Notes: generated from the letters alone by a model not told the origin. DNA of 64,000 bases from Siphonobacter sp. SORGH_AS_0500 (GCF_002838835.1 NZ_NHPP01000009.1:62001-126000), one strand, 5' to 3'; positions 27,681 through 36,802 are shown, counted from the stretch's first letter. Made by a program: numbers and translations.

Positions 27681-28226
27681 GCATTCAGGTCAAATCTTTC
27701 CTTTATCTCCTGGTAACTCTATCTTAAGTTTTAGCACTCATCACTAACAAAAGCAATTAATACATATTTATACTCATATATAAGATAAAATATAAGTATA
27801 CGCAAGCGTTTTCATCATCATTTAATCTGATGAATTCATCAGATTTTCCCATCAACTGCTTTTAATCAACTGCTTGTCTTTTCCCGAAAAAAGGGCATTT
27901 AGAGCCATTCAGGGGCCATCTAAAGCTCTTATCTTTCGATAATTACCCCTCTTTCACCAAATACCCCCCTTTTCTTACAATTGGTCGAACTAACTTATAT
28001 CAATTTATCATCCTTTACCATCTTTGTAAAGTCAAACAACACCGCTACTTAAAACATCTCTTTTACGACCGAGGGTCCTGCTACTCTCTGACGTAAGGTT
28101 TGAATTGCCCTTTTTAACTCCGCCAGTAATTATTCAGACATAACCCCTTTCCGACTTCTACTCCGAAGTCAGACAGAATTTCTAGTGCCTGTTTTTAACT
28201 CTGCTCCATTTCTCATGCCCTTGATT
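27681..28226. other. Intergenic region holding the second copy of the shared leader
   Basis: No gene is supported. An AT-rich stretch (27740-27800) is followed by the shared leader (27880-28037), and then about 190 bases of 5' untranslated region before the lipoprotein start. Confidence 0.5.
27880..28037 (+). promoter_or_regulatory. Leader block shared with the TonB receptor gene (copy 2)
   Basis: The same four blocks as copy 1: TTTCCCG-A6-GGG at 27880, TACCCCC at +82, GTCGAA at +104, and CCATCTTTGTAAAGTCAAAC at +138 (28018-28037). Between blocks the DNA differs, so the blocks are under selection or are conversion remnants. The two genes are probably controlled by the same factor even though a terminator separates them. 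Confidence 0.6.
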
Positions 28227-29126
28227 ATGAAATCTCTACCCATTATCTCTGCTCTCTTTATGATCGTTTTCTCACTGACTTCCTGCGTCAAAGAATCCGA
28301 TGACATTATCATTGAAAATGATCCCAAGCTCGTGGTGGAGTGCTATTTGAACCCCACCGATACCGACATTACTGCCATTGTCAACGAAAACCGTCCCATC
28401 GACGGACCCGGCAGCGGCGACCGTGGTCAGGTTAATCCTATTCTCAACGCCACTGTTTTCCTTTCTGATGGTAACCGGGAAGTACAACTCACCAACGCTA
28501 AAAACAATACCTATACAATTGCCGCCAGCCGCTTTGCACTCGTGGCCGGACGCACCTACACACTGAAAGTAACCGCCCCCGGTTTGCCCGCTACTGAGGC
28601 TACCTGCACCATTCCCCGGGTTCCGAGTGCCCTCTCAGCTAAGGATAGCGAACTAACCTACGAGCGGGATCAGACTTCGACGTATAAAGTATACCGTAAA
28701 AGAAGTTTGTCCTGGACCAATACCCAAACCAAGGCTACGCAGTATTACTTGGTGGGGAGCGGCGAAGGTTCTGCCTACAAAGTCAAGGTCGCTTCGGGTG
28801 ATTCAACCTGCATCAAACTCAAAAACGCCGAAGTGGTAGCATTCTTAAACGAGAATCAGGCCGCAGGTGCCACCTATTCTACTCAGACACTAAACTTTTT
28901 AGTAGGTCATGCCAGCAGTGCTACCGATACCAAGATTACCAGCACGGCTCCCCGTTACTCGTTTGTTTATCACGTCGATAAAAATTATTACGAATTCTAT
29001 CGCACCATCAAGCGGCAACGTGAAGTGGGAGACAATCCCTTTGCCGAGGCTATGCCGGTGTATAGCAATATCAAAAACGGGTTAGGTGTCTTCGGTGCCT
29101 ACGTCACTCAGGTCAAAAGTCTCTAA
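28227..29126 (+). CDS. DUF4249 family lipoprotein
   Basis: A 299-residue lipoprotein starting at ATG 28227 (MKSLPIISALF); the open frame begins 14 codons earlier but the lipoprotein signal with lipobox LTSC fits this start. After the Cys comes the family pattern: VKESDD, KLVVECYLNPTDTDI, YTLKVTAPGLPATEATCTIP and a final region GVFGAYV. This family accompanies TonB receptors of the CarboxypepD_reg type and presumably acts as a surface lipoprotein lid or adaptor. A strong terminator follows. Confidence 0.85.
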   Translation: MKSLPIISALFMIVFSLTSCVKESDDIIIENDPKLVVECYLNPTDTDITAIVNENRPIDGPGSGDRGQVNPILNATVFLSDGNREVQLTNAKNNTYTIAASRFALVAGRTYTLKVTAPGLPATEATCTIPRVPSALSAKDSELTYERDQTSTYKVYRKRSLSWTNTQTKATQYYLVGSGEGSAYKVKVASGDSTCIKLKNAEVVAFLNENQAAGATYSTQTLNFLVGHASSATDTKITSTAPRYSFVYHVDKNYYEFYRTIKRQREVGDNPFAEAMPVYSNIKNGLGVFGAYVTQVKSL

Positions 29127-29167
29127 TCCCCGCTCTCCTGGAACTTTTCCCTTAACCAAACATCTAT

Positions 29168-29214
29168 ATCAAACCACTAAAAGCTCCACGAGGATGGAGC
29201 TTTAGTGGTTTGAT
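29168..29214. terminator. Bidirectional terminator
   Basis: An almost perfect 20-bp stem (ATCAAACCACTAAAAGCTCC and its complement) with an 8-base loop, between the convergent DUF4249 and DUF4139 genes. Confidence 0.8.
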
Positions 29215-29228
29215 ACTCGGGCTTCGCT

Positions 29229-31109
29229 TTAACGCTCTGCTAGAAGAGTTTCCTTTGGCGATTGAATCCGGTATTCGAATCGCAGAGCTTCCGCTTTACC
29301 CGCTGCTATCTGTACATTCCAGGTGATAAGTCCTGTTTCTTCATTAACCTCGGCTTGGGAAGCTTTTTTATTAAGAATTTCTATGTTTTTCACGTTCGAC
29401 AAAGGGAACTGATCGTACACCATCAGGTTAATGGACTGCTTACGAGCATTACGCAGATTGATTACATAAGCGAAATCCTGTATGCGGTTATTTCCCCAAA
29501 AAGAAGTTTTGCTAAATTCCTTCACCGCCTTTCGACTAACCTGAATGGAAGCATCCCGACCTAAATTCAGTTTCAGGGTATCCGAAGATTGCGGCAGAGT
29601 GAGTTGCGTTTTACCTACGAAGGTTCCTTCTAAGAAAAGATTTATTTCACCCTCCTGCAACTGATAGTTACTCCAGTCTGCAACCTCAGCCGTTAGCATT
29701 ACGTCGGAGCTTAACTTCGGAACGGCTGTATAGATATAACGAGCCGGCACTTCTTCTTCCTTGATCTCCACAGCGTAGGATTTTCCATCACTGGGAATAC
29801 TATAAGGCATTTCAATTTGATAGGTAAAGCTGGTAGGAGCTTGCTTTTCCTGGACTTCCAGCGGCACTGCCATACCTTTTCCCCTTAAAGCAAGAGCCAT
29901 CGAACCCTCTTCTCTTCTTGCATTGCCATAACCAACAACCACTACTTCTTGCAAAGCCTTCGTATCCGAAACGAGCGACACATTTGTTATTTCATTTTCA
30001 ATGGGCCGGTACGCAGTTACGGTCCCAATTATGGAGTAACTGATCTGTCTATTCTCCTGCGAGAGCTTCGGCGGAATACTTAAACGGTACATCCCATTAA
30101 CATCCGTAATGGTCCCTAACGAAGTACCAACCAGCATAACCGCTGCCCCTGCTATTCCGTTACCCGCTTCATCGCTTACCTTACCAGAAACCTGCCGAAC
30201 GGATGGATTATACAGAGCGAGGGCTTCTTTTTCAAATTCTTTATAGGTGTTCGTCCGACCCGCGTACCAGGGCCGAAGTTCGGGTTGCACATTTTTCCGT
30301 CGCGGGTCTGCCGTAGAGAGACTAAGCTTCACCTGATCCCAGTCTTCTCCCGAAAACTGAAAAACCTGAGCTTTATATCCTAACTTTAAAGGCTTGGAAA
30401 GGTCATTCGCCCGTAAATCATAACAGGGAATCCAACCCGCGTCACTCACAAAATAGCTTAGGGTCAAAGGAGTTGTTGCCACGGGCCGGGCCGCATTAAT
30501 CGTTACCCAAACTTCGGTTACCTGTTGATCCGCATTGGCTAGCTGAATGGTTTGCTGGCGGTTTAACTCTTTGATTTCTTCGGCATAAGCCTTTATTCTG
30601 CGATCAATTTCCAGTTGTTTGGTATACACTTCGGTTAATCGTTGCCGCTGAAAATCGGCGGCTTCTTTTACTTCACTCGCCTTGAGCGATTGTTCCTTTC
30701 CCCCAAGGGTCTGATTTTTCAACAACAGTTCTTCTTCGTGTCGATAAACGTCCAAGAGCTTTTGATCAACCTGCTGTTTGGCCTCTATCTCGTCTTTTTT
30801 CTTTTCGTATTCCCTGTTTTTAGCCAGCCGACTAGCCCCTAGTTCATAGTAAGACTTTTCGGTTTGAACGGACAAAACGGTAAAATCTCCTTCGGCTTTC
30901 AACTGAATACTTTCCTTATCAAGTCTAGGCGATAGATTTCTGAAATAAAAGACGGACTTACCCGCCGGAATAGCCGTCTGAGCTTTACGGCTAATCTGGG
31001 CACCATTTAAAAACACCGTTACCTTTTCAAGTCTGGAATCGAGCCCTTTGGGTTCTATCTCGGCGTGGCTTATAAAGGGAAGTAACAACAAAAGAAAAAG
31101 GTATCGCAT
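29229..31109 (-). CDS. DUF4139 (MuiA-like) protein with inserted CarboxypepD_reg domain
   Basis: A 626-residue protein: signal peptide (ending ISHA), the N-terminal DUF4140 domain (LEKVTVFLNGAQISRKAQ), a coiled coil (about 90-190), and the DUF4139 domain split by an insertion. The insert (about 305-400) is a CarboxypepD_reg-like domain (VSGKVSDEAGNGIAGAAVML, TDVNGMYRLSIPP) followed by LQEVVVVGYGNARREEG, the segment that normally links this domain to the plug of SusC-type receptors. MuiA-type proteins have been tied to mucoidy, but the function is poorly known. It is divergently transcribed from an ECF sigma/anti-sigma pair 140 bases away. Confidence 0.82.
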   Translation of the reverse strand: MRYLFLLLLLPFISHAEIEPKGLDSRLEKVTVFLNGAQISRKAQTAIPAGKSVFYFRNLSPRLDKESIQLKAEGDFTVLSVQTEKSYYELGASRLAKNREYEKKKDEIEAKQQVDQKLLDVYRHEEELLLKNQTLGGKEQSLKASEVKEAADFQRQRLTEVYTKQLEIDRRIKAYAEEIKELNRQQTIQLANADQQVTEVWVTINAARPVATTPLTLSYFVSDAGWIPCYDLRANDLSKPLKLGYKAQVFQFSGEDWDQVKLSLSTADPRRKNVQPELRPWYAGRTNTYKEFEKEALALYNPSVRQVSGKVSDEAGNGIAGAAVMLVGTSLGTITDVNGMYRLSIPPKLSQENRQISYSIIGTVTAYRPIENEITNVSLVSDTKALQEVVVVGYGNARREEGSMALALRGKGMAVPLEVQEKQAPTSFTYQIEMPYSIPSDGKSYAVEIKEEEVPARYIYTAVPKLSSDVMLTAEVADWSNYQLQEGEINLFLEGTFVGKTQLTLPQSSDTLKLNLGRDASIQVSRKAVKEFSKTSFWGNNRIQDFAYVINLRNARKQSINLMVYDQFPLSNVKNIEILNKKASQAEVNEETGLITWNVQIAAGKAEALRFEYRIQSPKETLLAER

Positions 31110-31249
31110 GGCTGTCCAGAGTTTGTGTTCAGCTCATGGATGCCGCCACTTTATAAATTCCATAAGAGCAGGTTCATTTTTTTCATTTTTTGTAAAAGCC
31201 AATACGCTGACCTTTATTCGCAGGATAATCCATCAACGTTTTTGATTCA

Positions 31250-31836
31250 GTGTTTCTAAAAGTATTTCGCAAATCAGAATCCACTCCCGACGAATCGGAA
31301 CTGCTTAGCCAGTACCGACAGAGCGGTGATTTGCAATTACTGGGAAAACTTTATCAGCCGCACATGGAAATGCTTTACGCGGTTTGTTACAAGTATCTGA
31401 AGGACGAAGACGAAGCGAAGGATGCCGTGATGCAGGTTTTTGAGGAGGTCATTGCCAAAGCCCAGCAGCATGAAATTAGTAATTGGAAAAGCTGGCTACA
31501 TAGCGTAGTGAAAAACTACTGTCTGATGCGGCTGAGAAGCCAGAAAACAAAAGTCCAGGATTTTTTTGATCCTGAGCGTATGGAATCCGAGGCTCCCGAG
31601 CATCTAATCATCGAAGAATCTGACGAGCCACTTGAGGTGCAGGCTCTGGAAGAATGCATGGGTAAGCTTAACCCCGATCAACACCGCACGGTGAGTTTAT
31701 TTTTTTGCAGGAAAAAAGTTACAAGCAGATCGTCGATGAAACGGGTTATGATTTCAATCAGGTCAAAAGTTTTATTCAGAACGGAAGAAGAAATTTAAAG
31801 CTCTGCATCGAACGTATAAACGAGCGTTTGGCGTAA
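31250..31836 (+). CDS. ECF RNA polymerase sigma factor (frameshift in a T7 run)
   Basis: A GTG-started sigma-70 family protein of about 195 residues if the frame is restored. Region 2 (LGKLYQPHMEMLYAVCYKYL, EDEAKDAVMQVFEEV) is intact. At the T7 run 31700-31706 the frame shifts; with one more T the protein continues LQEKSYKQIVDETGYDFNQV and NGRRNLKLCIERINERLA, a clear sigma-4 helix-turn-helix, stopping at 31834-31836. As given, the protein ends in unrelated residues at 31798. The next gene starts 8 bases after the restored stop, as expected for a sigma/anti-sigma operon. Either an assembly error or slippage-controlled expression is possible. Confidence 0.75.
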
Positions 31837-31844
31837 GAAAAACT

Positions 31845-33107
31845 ATGGCTAAAAGGCCCATTGATATCACCCCGGATTTACTTCGCCGCTACGTAGCGGG
31901 CGAGGCAAATGCTCAGGAGCAGCACGCCGTCGAGCGGGCGGCTCTGGAGGATCCTTTCATTGCGGATGCACTGGAAGGTTTCGAGGCAATGGCGGAAAAA
32001 AAGCCGGACTTAAAAGCCCTGTACGATCAGTTAGATAACCGCGTCAGCCCCACACCAATCCTGCAACTAGGCTGGAAGAAATGGGCTTTAGCGGCCAGTT
32101 TCATAGGTTTGTTATTGACGGGTTATGTGCTGTGGCTACAACTGGATTCCACTCCTGAAATCAGTCAGGTCACGGCTCCGACGGCCAGCCCACAAACCCA
32201 ATCCACTGATTCGCTCCTTACTCCTGAAGCAAGTCAGCCAGAAATTAGCCTGGCTGAAGCTCCTCGGGTGGAAGCTCTGACAAAAAAGCCGTTAGTTTCT
32301 GCTGATGCATTGGCAGAAGATGAAAAGCCTCAGGTAATGGCCATGCGGGCTGCTCCACCCACTGACTCGCAGACCTTAGCAAAAATGCCAGCACTAGCCG
32401 CCCGGAGTTTTCAACTACCTGATTCTGGTTTTGCGAAGAATAAACAAACTCCTGATACCATTTCACTTGCGTTGCCGGGTAAAGCTACGGGGGTTAACAT
32501 CGCCGCTAGAACGGATACTCCCTTAGCCCGAAAAGTAGATACGGAAAACCAAAAAAATCTTATTACTATCGTTGATGAGGGAAAAAATCCCATTCCGGGG
32601 GTAATGATTCAGAATAAAGACGGTAGAAAAGGCGTAGTTACCGACAGCATGGGCCGGGCGTTCATACCCAATACTTTAGGGCCAGAAATAGTCCTAGCGT
32701 TGATCGGTTATAAAAATCAGACCCTTCAGGCTCCTTTTCCTTCGGTCATTACGCTTCAAGCCGATAATGAGGCTTTAAGCGAAGTGGTAGTAGTTGAATA
32801 CGGAAAAACAAAGCGGAAAACAGAAGCCGAACCAGTGATGGGCTCAGAGGCTTACAAAACCTATTTGCAAGAAAACCTTCGCAAGCCGGAATTAGCCAAA
32901 GAAAAAGGCATTTCCGGTACGGTAATCCTATCCGTTCAAATTAAAGATGATGGCCGCATAGGCACTATCAAAGTCAGGAAAGGCCTAGGCTATGGCTGTG
33001 ATGAAGAAGCCATTCGTCTGGTTAAAGAAGGGCCGGAATGGAAGCCGGCTCGTAGGAAAGGGAAAAGCGTTAGCAGTACGGTTCGCGTAGAAGTGCGTTT
33101 TTTTTAA
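31845..33107 (+). CDS. Anti-sigma-like membrane protein with TonB C-terminal domain
   Basis: 420 residues. The N-terminal part (ITPDLLRRYVAGEANAQEQHAVERA) is a FecR-like/anti-sigma helical domain; a transmembrane helix follows (about 79-97, WALAASFIGLLLTGYVLWL), then a Pro/Ala/Thr-rich periplasmic linker, a CarboxypepD_reg-like remnant (VTDSMGRAFIPNTLG) ending in LSEVVVVEYGK, and a C-terminal TonB domain (NLRKPELAKEKGISGTVILS to the end). Being downstream of an ECF sigma gene, it probably holds that sigma factor; the TonB domain suggests a link to outer membrane receptors. Confidence 0.75.
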   Translation: MAKRPIDITPDLLRRYVAGEANAQEQHAVERAALEDPFIADALEGFEAMAEKKPDLKALYDQLDNRVSPTPILQLGWKKWALAASFIGLLLTGYVLWLQLDSTPEISQVTAPTASPQTQSTDSLLTPEASQPEISLAEAPRVEALTKKPLVSADALAEDEKPQVMAMRAAPPTDSQTLAKMPALAARSFQLPDSGFAKNKQTPDTISLALPGKATGVNIAARTDTPLARKVDTENQKNLITIVDEGKNPIPGVMIQNKDGRKGVVTDSMGRAFIPNTLGPEIVLALIGYKNQTLQAPFPSVITLQADNEALSEVVVVEYGKTKRKTEAEPVMGSEAYKTYLQENLRKPELAKEKGISGTVILSVQIKDDGRIGTIKVRKGLGYGCDEEAIRLVKEGPEWKPARRKGKSVSSTVRVEVRFF

Positions 33108-33124
33108 CGTTGGATTCCTAAATT

Positions 33125-34300
33125 TCAGATAAGCTTGGCCTGCTTTAGATGAGTAAAGATGCGTTCAAAACTGGTCACTTTTGTTTGTTGGTTTAATTCG
33201 TAATCTTCTCCTATCGAAGGAGTTATTACATAAATTGGGATATTCCCTAAATCCTGAGCAGCTACGGTATTGCCCTTCATTAATTTGGGGGTATTCGTAT
33301 ATTTCACTTCAATCCCTACTACTGGAGTCATTCCTTTCACTAAGACTAAATCAAGCTCCGAACCATCCTGAGTACGATAGAAATAAGGCTCGACTGAGGG
33401 TTTCAACTGCGAGATTACCTGCTGAAGAACAAAGCCTTCCCACGAATTTCCTTTCCCCGCAAACCCCTCTAGGTCTTCTGCTGTCTCAATACCAGTAACT
33501 GCATGCAAAAGTCCTGAATCACAAATGAAAATTTTCGGTGACTTAACTAGCCTCTTTGAGATATTAGCATAGTAAGGCTGTAATCGTCGTATCAAGAAGG
33601 AATGTTCGAAGTAATCCAGATATCTCTTGAGGGTGTTTACATCAATTCCCAATGACCGGGAAATATCCGAGTAATTTAAAATATTCCCATGTACGTGAGC
33701 GATCATTCGTAGTAAATTTCTAAGCAAAACGGGCGAAGCTGAGAGTCCTAACAATGGTAGCTCTCGCTCAATATAGGTCTGAATGAAATCTAGCCGATTA
33801 AGGAAACTTACCTCGTCACTCGCCGCTAATAGCATATCAGGAAATCCTCCCTTTAGCCATAATTCCCGAAATGAAATTTCCTGCTGTACTTCAGGAAAGA
33901 GGAGAGGATGAATTTCTATATAGGAAATACGCCCCGCTAACGTTTCTGAACTTTTAGCCAGCAATTCAGGGGAAGCTGATCCTAACAATAAAAATCTAGT
34001 GTTTTCTCGATTTCGGTCAATCACGGAACGAAGTATCGGAAATAATTCCGGCATTCGCTGGACTTCGTCAATGACGACAAGTTTATCTTGTCTTTCAGTA
34101 AGATATAGCTCAGGATTGCTTAGTTTGTTAAAATCCTCCTGTGATTCTAAATCCAAATAAATGCTATCCTTATCAATTTGCTTAACTAACATCTTGGCTA
34201 ACGTCGTCTTTCCTACTTGTCTAGGACCAACGAGTGCTACAGATGGCAAATTGGTTAAGCGTTCGATAACGCGATTAGCGATAATTCGATCAAAAGGCAT
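33125..34300 (-). CDS. AAA-type ATPase with DUF4143 domain
   Basis: A 391-residue protein. Walker A GPRQVGKTT (25-33), Walker B LVVIDEVQR (75-82), sensor region FLLLGSASPELL, and a C-terminal DUF4143 part (about 190-350) with VLQQVISQLK and ELDLVLVKG (nuclease-like fold, E-x-D-x-V). These are widespread, often horizontally spread ATPases of unknown role, sometimes tied to toxin-antitoxin-like behaviour. A large inverted repeat lies 9 bases upstream of the start. The gene converges with the TonB-domain protein gene, with only 17 bases between. Confidence 0.85.
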   Translation of the reverse strand: MPFDRIIANRVIERLTNLPSVALVGPRQVGKTTLAKMLVKQIDKDSIYLDLESQEDFNKLSNPELYLTERQDKLVVIDEVQRMPELFPILRSVIDRNRENTRFLLLGSASPELLAKSSETLAGRISYIEIHPLLFPEVQQEISFRELWLKGGFPDMLLAASDEVSFLNRLDFIQTYIERELPLLGLSASPVLLRNLLRMIAHVHGNILNYSDISRSLGIDVNTLKRYLDYFEHSFLIRRLQPYYANISKRLVKSPKIFICDSGLLHAVTGIETAEDLEGFAGKGNSWEGFVLQQVISQLKPSVEPYFYRTQDGSELDLVLVKGMTPVVGIEVKYTNTPKLMKGNTVAAQDLGNIPIYVITPSIGEDYELNQQTKVTSFERIFTHLKQAKLI

Positions 34301-34308
34301 AGAATGAA

Positions 34309-34355
34309 CAATTATTCCTGATCAATTTGAAATAATCAAATTGAGGAATAATTGT
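34309..34355 (-). promoter_or_regulatory. Long inverted repeat upstream of the ATPase gene
   Basis: ACAATTATTCC (34309-34319) pairs with GGAATAATTGT (34345-34355) and TCAATTTG (34322-34329) with CAAATTGA (34337-34344): 19 paired bases with a 3-base bulge. It covers the promoter/leader area of the ATPase gene, so it is a candidate operator or 5'-UTR hairpin. Confidence 0.5.
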
Positions 34356-34424
34356 CGGCAAAGTAATTGCTTTACTTATGACACAAGCTCTCTCTAGTGT
34401 GACATTGACGTTTTTCTACACTTA

Positions 34425-35288
34425 TTAGGTATTCTGAATCAGGTAGCAAGCCGTTTTTGATTCGGGTTCAAAAAATACATACAGCGAGCCATCCTCCCAG
34501 AAATTCAATTCATCGTAGAAATGCTCATGAGATGAATCTTCTACTTTTACATTTGTTTTTTCGACTGGTGTTCCTCCCTTTAATTGACAAACAAATTTCA
34601 TCACTTTACCTGACTTAGGACAAGTAGGAATCGTAGGGTATTGGACCCAGATCGGAACTCCAGCATGCCCGATCTCCGACATTTTGCTTTTCTCCTTAAA
34701 ATCAAATCTCAACGCTTGGTAGACAATCTCACTTTCAGAATTTAGGTATTCATAGGGTGTCGTAAGCGATTCGACCTGCTGACGATCAAGAAGCACGGGA
34801 TGTAAGGGATTGGTATAATCTAAGAAAACCTGATCTATGTCTAAAAAGATGGGACAGGTGAGATGAATTGGAAATGGTAACCAGCTGAAATAAGGATCTT
34901 CATTGGTAATAAAGCCTAAGTATTGAAAAGGCACCCGACAGGAATTTTCCGGCACGATAAAGTTATTGGGCAGGGCTCCTCCTACTTGATGGAGCCCCTT
35001 TGGGTTTGCTGAAACCACTAAAAGTGGATTGGGCTCGCATTCAATATAAGACATTGCCTTTTCATCCGCCATTAGAAAACGACTAAATCGCTCACCATCC
35101 TCATAATCATAAGCTTCTAGTAATTGACCATTTTCAAAGATTAATTCTAGGCCTACTTCAAGGTTCTTAACTACCTCTTTTGTGGTACTTTGCGTAATAA
35201 TATATCGTTTACACTCCTCATTACCATTAAGGCGAACATGTATTCCAGCCAGATAAATTCGGCTGCTTTTTGGGGAAGATTTAAGCAT
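34425..35288 (-). CDS. Hypothetical protein, possibly DUF1963/YwqG-like
   Basis: A 287-residue soluble protein, no signal peptide. The C-terminal half has WVQYPTIPTCPKSGKVMKFV, then FWEDGSLYVFFEPESKTACY, a pattern of a paired Cys-type CP-x-SG-x-x-M-x-F-x-x-Q segment and a G-x-x-Y-x-F-x-x strand that recalls the YwqG-like DUF1963 family. The resemblance is weak. It sits alone between the ATPase gene and a lipoprotein gene. Confidence 0.5.
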   Translation of the reverse strand: MLKSSPKSSRIYLAGIHVRLNGNEECKRYIITQSTTKEVVKNLEVGLELIFENGQLLEAYDYEDGERFSRFLMADEKAMSYIECEPNPLLVVSANPKGLHQVGGALPNNFIVPENSCRVPFQYLGFITNEDPYFSWLPFPIHLTCPIFLDIDQVFLDYTNPLHPVLLDRQQVESLTTPYEYLNSESEIVYQALRFDFKEKSKMSEIGHAGVPIWVQYPTIPTCPKSGKVMKFVCQLKGGTPVEKTNVKVEDSSHEHFYDELNFWEDGSLYVFFEPESKTACYLIQNT

Positions 35289-35449
35289 AGCGGAAATTTA
35301 AATATAAAGCGAGTTTGATCCAATAATTGCTTAATCACTATACCAGATACAATTCTCTGCAAACCTAATATCAAGGTAAGATTTTAGTAAAGTAAATTAC
35401 AGGACTGTTGTTCATCGCATTTATTATTTTAAAATTTTTCTACCCTTCT

Positions 35450-35812
35450 TTAAGGCTTCTTCTCAGCGGACGTTGTCCCTACCTCCCGATCCCCACCCAC
35501 CAGATAAGGCCGTTGTTCTGGTAGAGGTTCAAGGCTGACTACTTTTCCATTTTCAAAGTGGATGATATTAACCACGTCAACCCAGCCATGTATATAGAAA
35601 CTCTCTTTGTAATACCAATCTTCGCGAAAAATCTGATTTGTATCTTTAAAATATCCTGACTTATAAGGTGAGCCAAACTTGGCCAGTACGTCCTTTTTAT
35701 CCATGCCCATTGGCACGCTCATGGAACTAAACTTACTGGACTTCGTAGAGGCACACCCCATCAGTATACTTATGATGCAGATGCCCAAGAGGACGGTTAC
35801 TTTCGTTTTCAT
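35450..35812 (-). CDS. Small lipoprotein with SmpA/BamE-like core
   Basis: 120 residues from ATG 35812 (MKTKVTVLLGI), where a lipoprotein signal with lipobox LMGC begins; an upstream extension of 17 codons lacks any such logic. The mature part has VPMGMDKKDVLAKFGSP, the helix-turn typical of SmpA/OmlA (BamE-like) domains, then a strand-rich section with DWYYKESF. It may act at the outer membrane. Single gene. Confidence 0.6.
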   Translation of the reverse strand: MKTKVTVLLGICIISILMGCASTKSSKFSSMSVPMGMDKKDVLAKFGSPYKSGYFKDTNQIFREDWYYKESFYIHGWVDVVNIIHFENGKVVSLEPLPEQRPYLVGGDREVGTTSAEKKP

Positions 35813-35931
35813 AATTCGGTCTACGTAGGTTTCTGAAAAGGCTTTACAAAGCCCGGTAGGCAAGAATACACGATTTTAATGCCTCTTTTCTTTTTAGTGC
35901 TACCCTTTAACTTTTTTTAATAGAGACCATA

Positions 35932-35958
35932 AAAATAGCTGCCCTAAAAGAGCAGCTA
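35932..35958 (-). terminator. Intrinsic terminator of proC
   Basis: On the minus strand TAGCTGC-(9 bases)-GCAGCTA is followed by TTTTTA, 25 bases beyond the proC stop codon. Confidence 0.75.
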
Positions 35959-35982
35959 CTGATTGATCTTGGCATTTATTAG

Positions 35983-36783
35983 CTATTTCGATAACTCCGT
36001 CGAACGCTTCTGAGCCGAGTGCAACCCCGCGATCAGCGATTCAGCCAGATTATTCTCTTCGAAAGTTTTTAAAGCGGCTTCAGTCGTACCGCCTTTGGAG
36101 GCTACGGCTTTAATCAACTCGTCCAAGCTTTTATCGGACGTCTGAATCAGGTGATACGAACCGAGCATGGTTTGCTTGACGAGTTGTGAAGACAAACTTT
36201 CGGAAAAGCCCATTTGCTTGCCCGCTTCCACCATTGCTTTCACCAGATAGAAAAAGTAAGCGGGTCCCGAGCCGCTCACCGCCGTTACCGCATCCAACAG
36301 GCTTTCGTCTTCTAAAAACACGCAACGGCCCGTAGCATTAATCAGGTTTTCTACCCGGCGTAAATTCTGAATATCTACTTCCTTTGCCGCCGCAAAAGCC
36401 GTCATACCCATGCCCAGCATGGCGGGCGTATTAGGCATGGCTCTTACTACTAAAGGATGATCAAGAACGGTTTGAATTTTTTGAATGGAAACCCCCGCCA
36501 TGATGCTCAAAACAACCTGATTGTAACGAATCACGGGTTTTAATTCGGCGTGAACCGTTGCAAAATCCTGGGGCTTAACGGCCAGAATAATTAAATCTAC
36601 TTCACTGATTCTCGGGCCAATGGTATCAACCACTACACCTGCTTTCTCCTTACGGAGAGCTTCGCCGCGTTCGGCTGATTTTTCAATGAGAAACAGATCT
36701 TCTTTTTTAACCAGATCGTACTGAATAAAGGATTTGGCAAAGGCCATTCCCATATTACCGCATCCAATAATGGCGAGCTTCAT
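35983..36783 (-). CDS. proC: Pyrroline-5-carboxylate reductase
   Basis: A 266-residue enzyme that reduces 1-pyrroline-5-carboxylate to proline with NAD(P)H. The Rossmann GCGNMG (8-13) opens the protein; LAVKPQ (about 68-73) and the signature MPNTPAMLGMGMT are present, as is the C-terminal GSGPAYFF...SKGGTTEAAL pattern. Length is normal. A -7 promoter element lies 20 bases before the start, in the 37-base gap after the TlpA gene. Confidence 0.95.
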   Translation of the reverse strand: MKLAIIGCGNMGMAFAKSFIQYDLVKKEDLFLIEKSAERGEALRKEKAGVVVDTIGPRISEVDLIILAVKPQDFATVHAELKPVIRYNQVVLSIMAGVSIQKIQTVLDHPLVVRAMPNTPAMLGMGMTAFAAAKEVDIQNLRRVENLINATGRCVFLEDESLLDAVTAVSGSGPAYFFYLVKAMVEAGKQMGFSESLSSQLVKQTMLGSYHLIQTSDKSLDELIKAVASKGGTTEAALKTFEENNLAESLIAGLHSAQKRSTELSK

Positions 36784-36802
36784 GATGTATAAGGTAGATA
36801 AG

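Noticed and set aside
31250-31836. Programmed frameshifting in the sigma gene
   Set aside because: There is no clear slippery heptamer with a stimulatory hairpin, and five other genes show the same type of one-base loss, so an error or real deletion is the simpler reading.
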